Part shown: piece by piece, positions 13,633-14,843 of the stretch | Layout: the number at the start of each line of letters is the position of its first letter | How positions within the stretch are numbered: position 1 is the stretch's first letter | From: JBCCSZ01 sp039199225 | Lineage (GTDB): Bacteria > Bacteroidota > Bacteroidia > Chitinophagales > Saprospiraceae | DNA length: 14,843 nucleotides | Direction: 5' to 3' | Assembly: GCA_039199225.1 (NCBI GenBank) | Contig: JBCCSZ010000201.1 | Location: forward strand, 1-14,843 | Made by a program: the position numbers and the translations under genes | The notes under the pieces: model-generated | The model's database searches: none | Told to the model about the DNA's origin: nothing | The model's input: the letters and a program-made list of their open reading frames with translations, nothing else

Positions 13633-14843
13633 ATGTTGGTAAATCAAAAAATCCTTCTGGCGATTTTCTTCCTTTTTAGCTTGATCCAATGCAGCCCGCA
13701 AAAGGGAGGAAAGGTCCAAACCGATCCACAAGACACTGTAAAAGTGGAATCTTCCGAAGAAATGCCACGACCATCCATCCAGGTAGGCGCCGTGCAAATG
13801 GAAGCCTATTTGCCCAAGCTGAAAGGTCGGAAAGTTGCTTTGGTGGTCAATCAGACTTCGAGGGTGGGGGATGTACATTTGGTTGATACCTTGTTGCAAG
13901 AGGGCGTAGACATTCAGCGCATTTTTGCACCGGAGCATGGCTTCCGAGGCGAAGCCGATGCCGGAGAAAAAGTAGCTGATGGAAAGGATATTCAAACAGG
14001 GATTCGCGTCAAATCGCTCTATGGTAAGAATAAAAAGCCATCGGCGGCCGATGTTGCAGACTTGGATTGGGTCGTTTTTGACATTCAGGATGTCGGCGCT
14101 CGTTTTTATACCTACATCTCTACGATGCATTATGTCATGGAGGCTTGTGCGGAGAATGGCGTATCTTTTATGGTATTGGACCGCCCAAATCCGAATGGCC
14201 ACTATGTCGATGGGCCGCTCCGCAAGCCAGGGTATGAGTCTTTCGTGGGGCTGCATCCCATCCCTGTCGTACATGGGATGACCATTGCGGAGTATGCTCA
14301 AATGATCAACGGGGAAGGTTGGCTGAAAGACAGTTTGTCCTGTCAATTGGAGTTGGTCAAATGCAAGCATTACGATCACCAGCGATTTTACGAACTACCG
14401 ATTCGTCCCTCTCCAAACCTTCCCAACATCCGTTCGATCTATCTTTATCCCTCTCTGTGTTTCTTCGAGGGAACGGTGGTCAGCATCGGTCGTGGAACCC
14501 ACAAACAATTTCAACTCATTGGCCACCCTACTGCGACGGTAGGCGATTTTACTTTTACACCCATGCCTATGCCTGGTGCCAAGCGCCCAAAGTTGGAAGG
14601 GCAACAATGCCGCGGTTACGATCTTTCGGCCATTTCGCTGGACAGCCTACGGCAGCTCGCCCGCCTTGATTTAGATTATCTTTTGAATTTCTACAGTTCT
14701 TTTTCGGATAAAGAGCAATTCTTCTTAAAAAATAACTTCTTTGATAAATTGGCTGGAACCGATCAATTGCGGCTTCAAATGCAAGCTGGAAAAACCATCG
14801 AGGAGATTCGTCAAAGCTGGGCAACTGACCTGGCAGCCTTTAG
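13633..14843 (+). CDS. namZ: NamZ-type exo-beta-N-acetylmuramidase (DUF1343) lipoprotein, 3' end cut by window
   Basis: The frame is open from the ATG at 13633 to the window end (403 complete codons), so only the last residues are missing relative to a usual length of about 400-425. A short hydrophobic signal (about 6-18) ends in SLIQC, with C20 the probable lipidated cysteine. Family motifs follow: FAPEHGFRGEADAGEKV (98-114), DIQDVGARFYTYISTM from 150, LDRPNPNG (182-189), SPNLPN, and FEGTVVSIGRGT (278-289). NamZ enzymes remove terminal N-acetylmuramic acid from peptidoglycan fragments during cell-wall recycling or scavenging; here it would act in the periplasm or at the outer membrane. After GRGT the sequence is HKQF, where I recall a Pro-Phe being common. 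It diverges from the exonuclease gene, with 110 bases between. Confidence 0.9.
   Translation, partial: MLVNQKILLAIFFLFSLIQCSPQKGGKVQTDPQDTVKVESSEEMPRPSIQVGAVQMEAYLPKLKGRKVALVVNQTSRVGDVHLVDTLLQEGVDIQRIFAPEHGFRGEADAGEKVADGKDIQTGIRVKSLYGKNKKPSAADVADLDWVVFDIQDVGARFYTYISTMHYVMEACAENGVSFMVLDRPNPNGHYVDGPLRKPGYESFVGLHPIPVVHGMTIAEYAQMINGEGWLKDSLSCQLELVKCKHYDHQRFYELPIRPSPNLPNIRSIYLYPSLCFFEGTVVSIGRGTHKQFQLIGHPTATVGDFTFTPMPMPGAKRPKLEGQQCRGYDLSAISLDSLRQLARLDLDYLLNFYSSFSDKEQFFLKNNFFDKLAGTDQLRLQMQAGKTIEEIRQSWATDLAAF

Noticed and set aside
13618..14379. Long open frame on the minus strand inside the namZ region (253 codons)
   Set aside because: It is antisense to a plus-strand frame with all NamZ family motifs and a lipoprotein signal; its own translation shows no recognisable domain.

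Overview
The window is ordinary chromosomal DNA from a member of the Bacteroidota. Several independent signs agree. There are two type IX secretion (T9SS) sorting domains, a gliding-motility-type C-terminus at the left edge and a type A tail on the beta-propeller protein. The NusB is of the long form. Promoter -7 boxes match TAnnTTTG, and Shine-Dalgarno sequences are largely absent. The protein style suggests a Saprospiria- or Chitinophagia-like lineage, but that finer placement is inference. No mobile element, CRISPR array, tRNA or rRNA was seen, and no gene-free stretch exceeds about 215 bases.

Layout, left to right. The 3' end of a large secreted T9SS type B protein (2-748, +) converges on yigZ (889-1551, -). 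A 215-bp divergent region with two pairs of direct repeats separates yigZ from a DoxX/MauE-like membrane protein with a thioredoxin-like tail (1767-3248, +). That gene ends in a strong intrinsic terminator and is followed by nusB (3440-4375, +). Next comes a minus-strand pair joined by a 4-nt ATGA overlap: a RibF-glycosyltransferase family 2 fusion (5115-7127) and an RluA-type pseudouridine synthase (4390-5118). Divergent from these is a plus-strand cluster: mrp (7339-8430), a NifU C-terminal-domain (Nfu) protein with its own promoter (8520-8795), and pyrF eight bases later (8804-9637). A seven-transmembrane AraC-type regulator (9618-10697, -) overlaps the pyrF tail and diverges from a secreted NHL/SMP-30-like propeller protein (10860-12005, +). 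A DEDDh exonuclease-GIY-YIG fusion (12125-13522, -) converges on the propeller gene and diverges from a nearly complete NamZ-type (DUF1343) lipoprotein running off the right edge (13633-14843, +).

Functionally the window is mostly housekeeping: Fe-S cluster handling (Mrp plus Nfu), flavin cofactor synthesis, pyrimidine synthesis, rRNA transcription, RNA modification and DNA repair. Envelope and secretion functions are interspersed (T9SS cargo, NamZ, glycosyltransferase).

The most unusual object is the RibF-GT2 fusion. Its two domains join exactly at a run of nine A residues, and a one-base slip in either direction meets a stop within a few codons, giving a normal-length RibF. This could be a true fusion, a slippage-controlled pair of products, or two overlapping genes joined by a homopolymer indel. 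Second is a terminator-like hairpin in the 5' leader of the exonuclease-GIY-YIG gene. Third is a 10-bp direct repeat with 21-bp period over the yigZ promoter.
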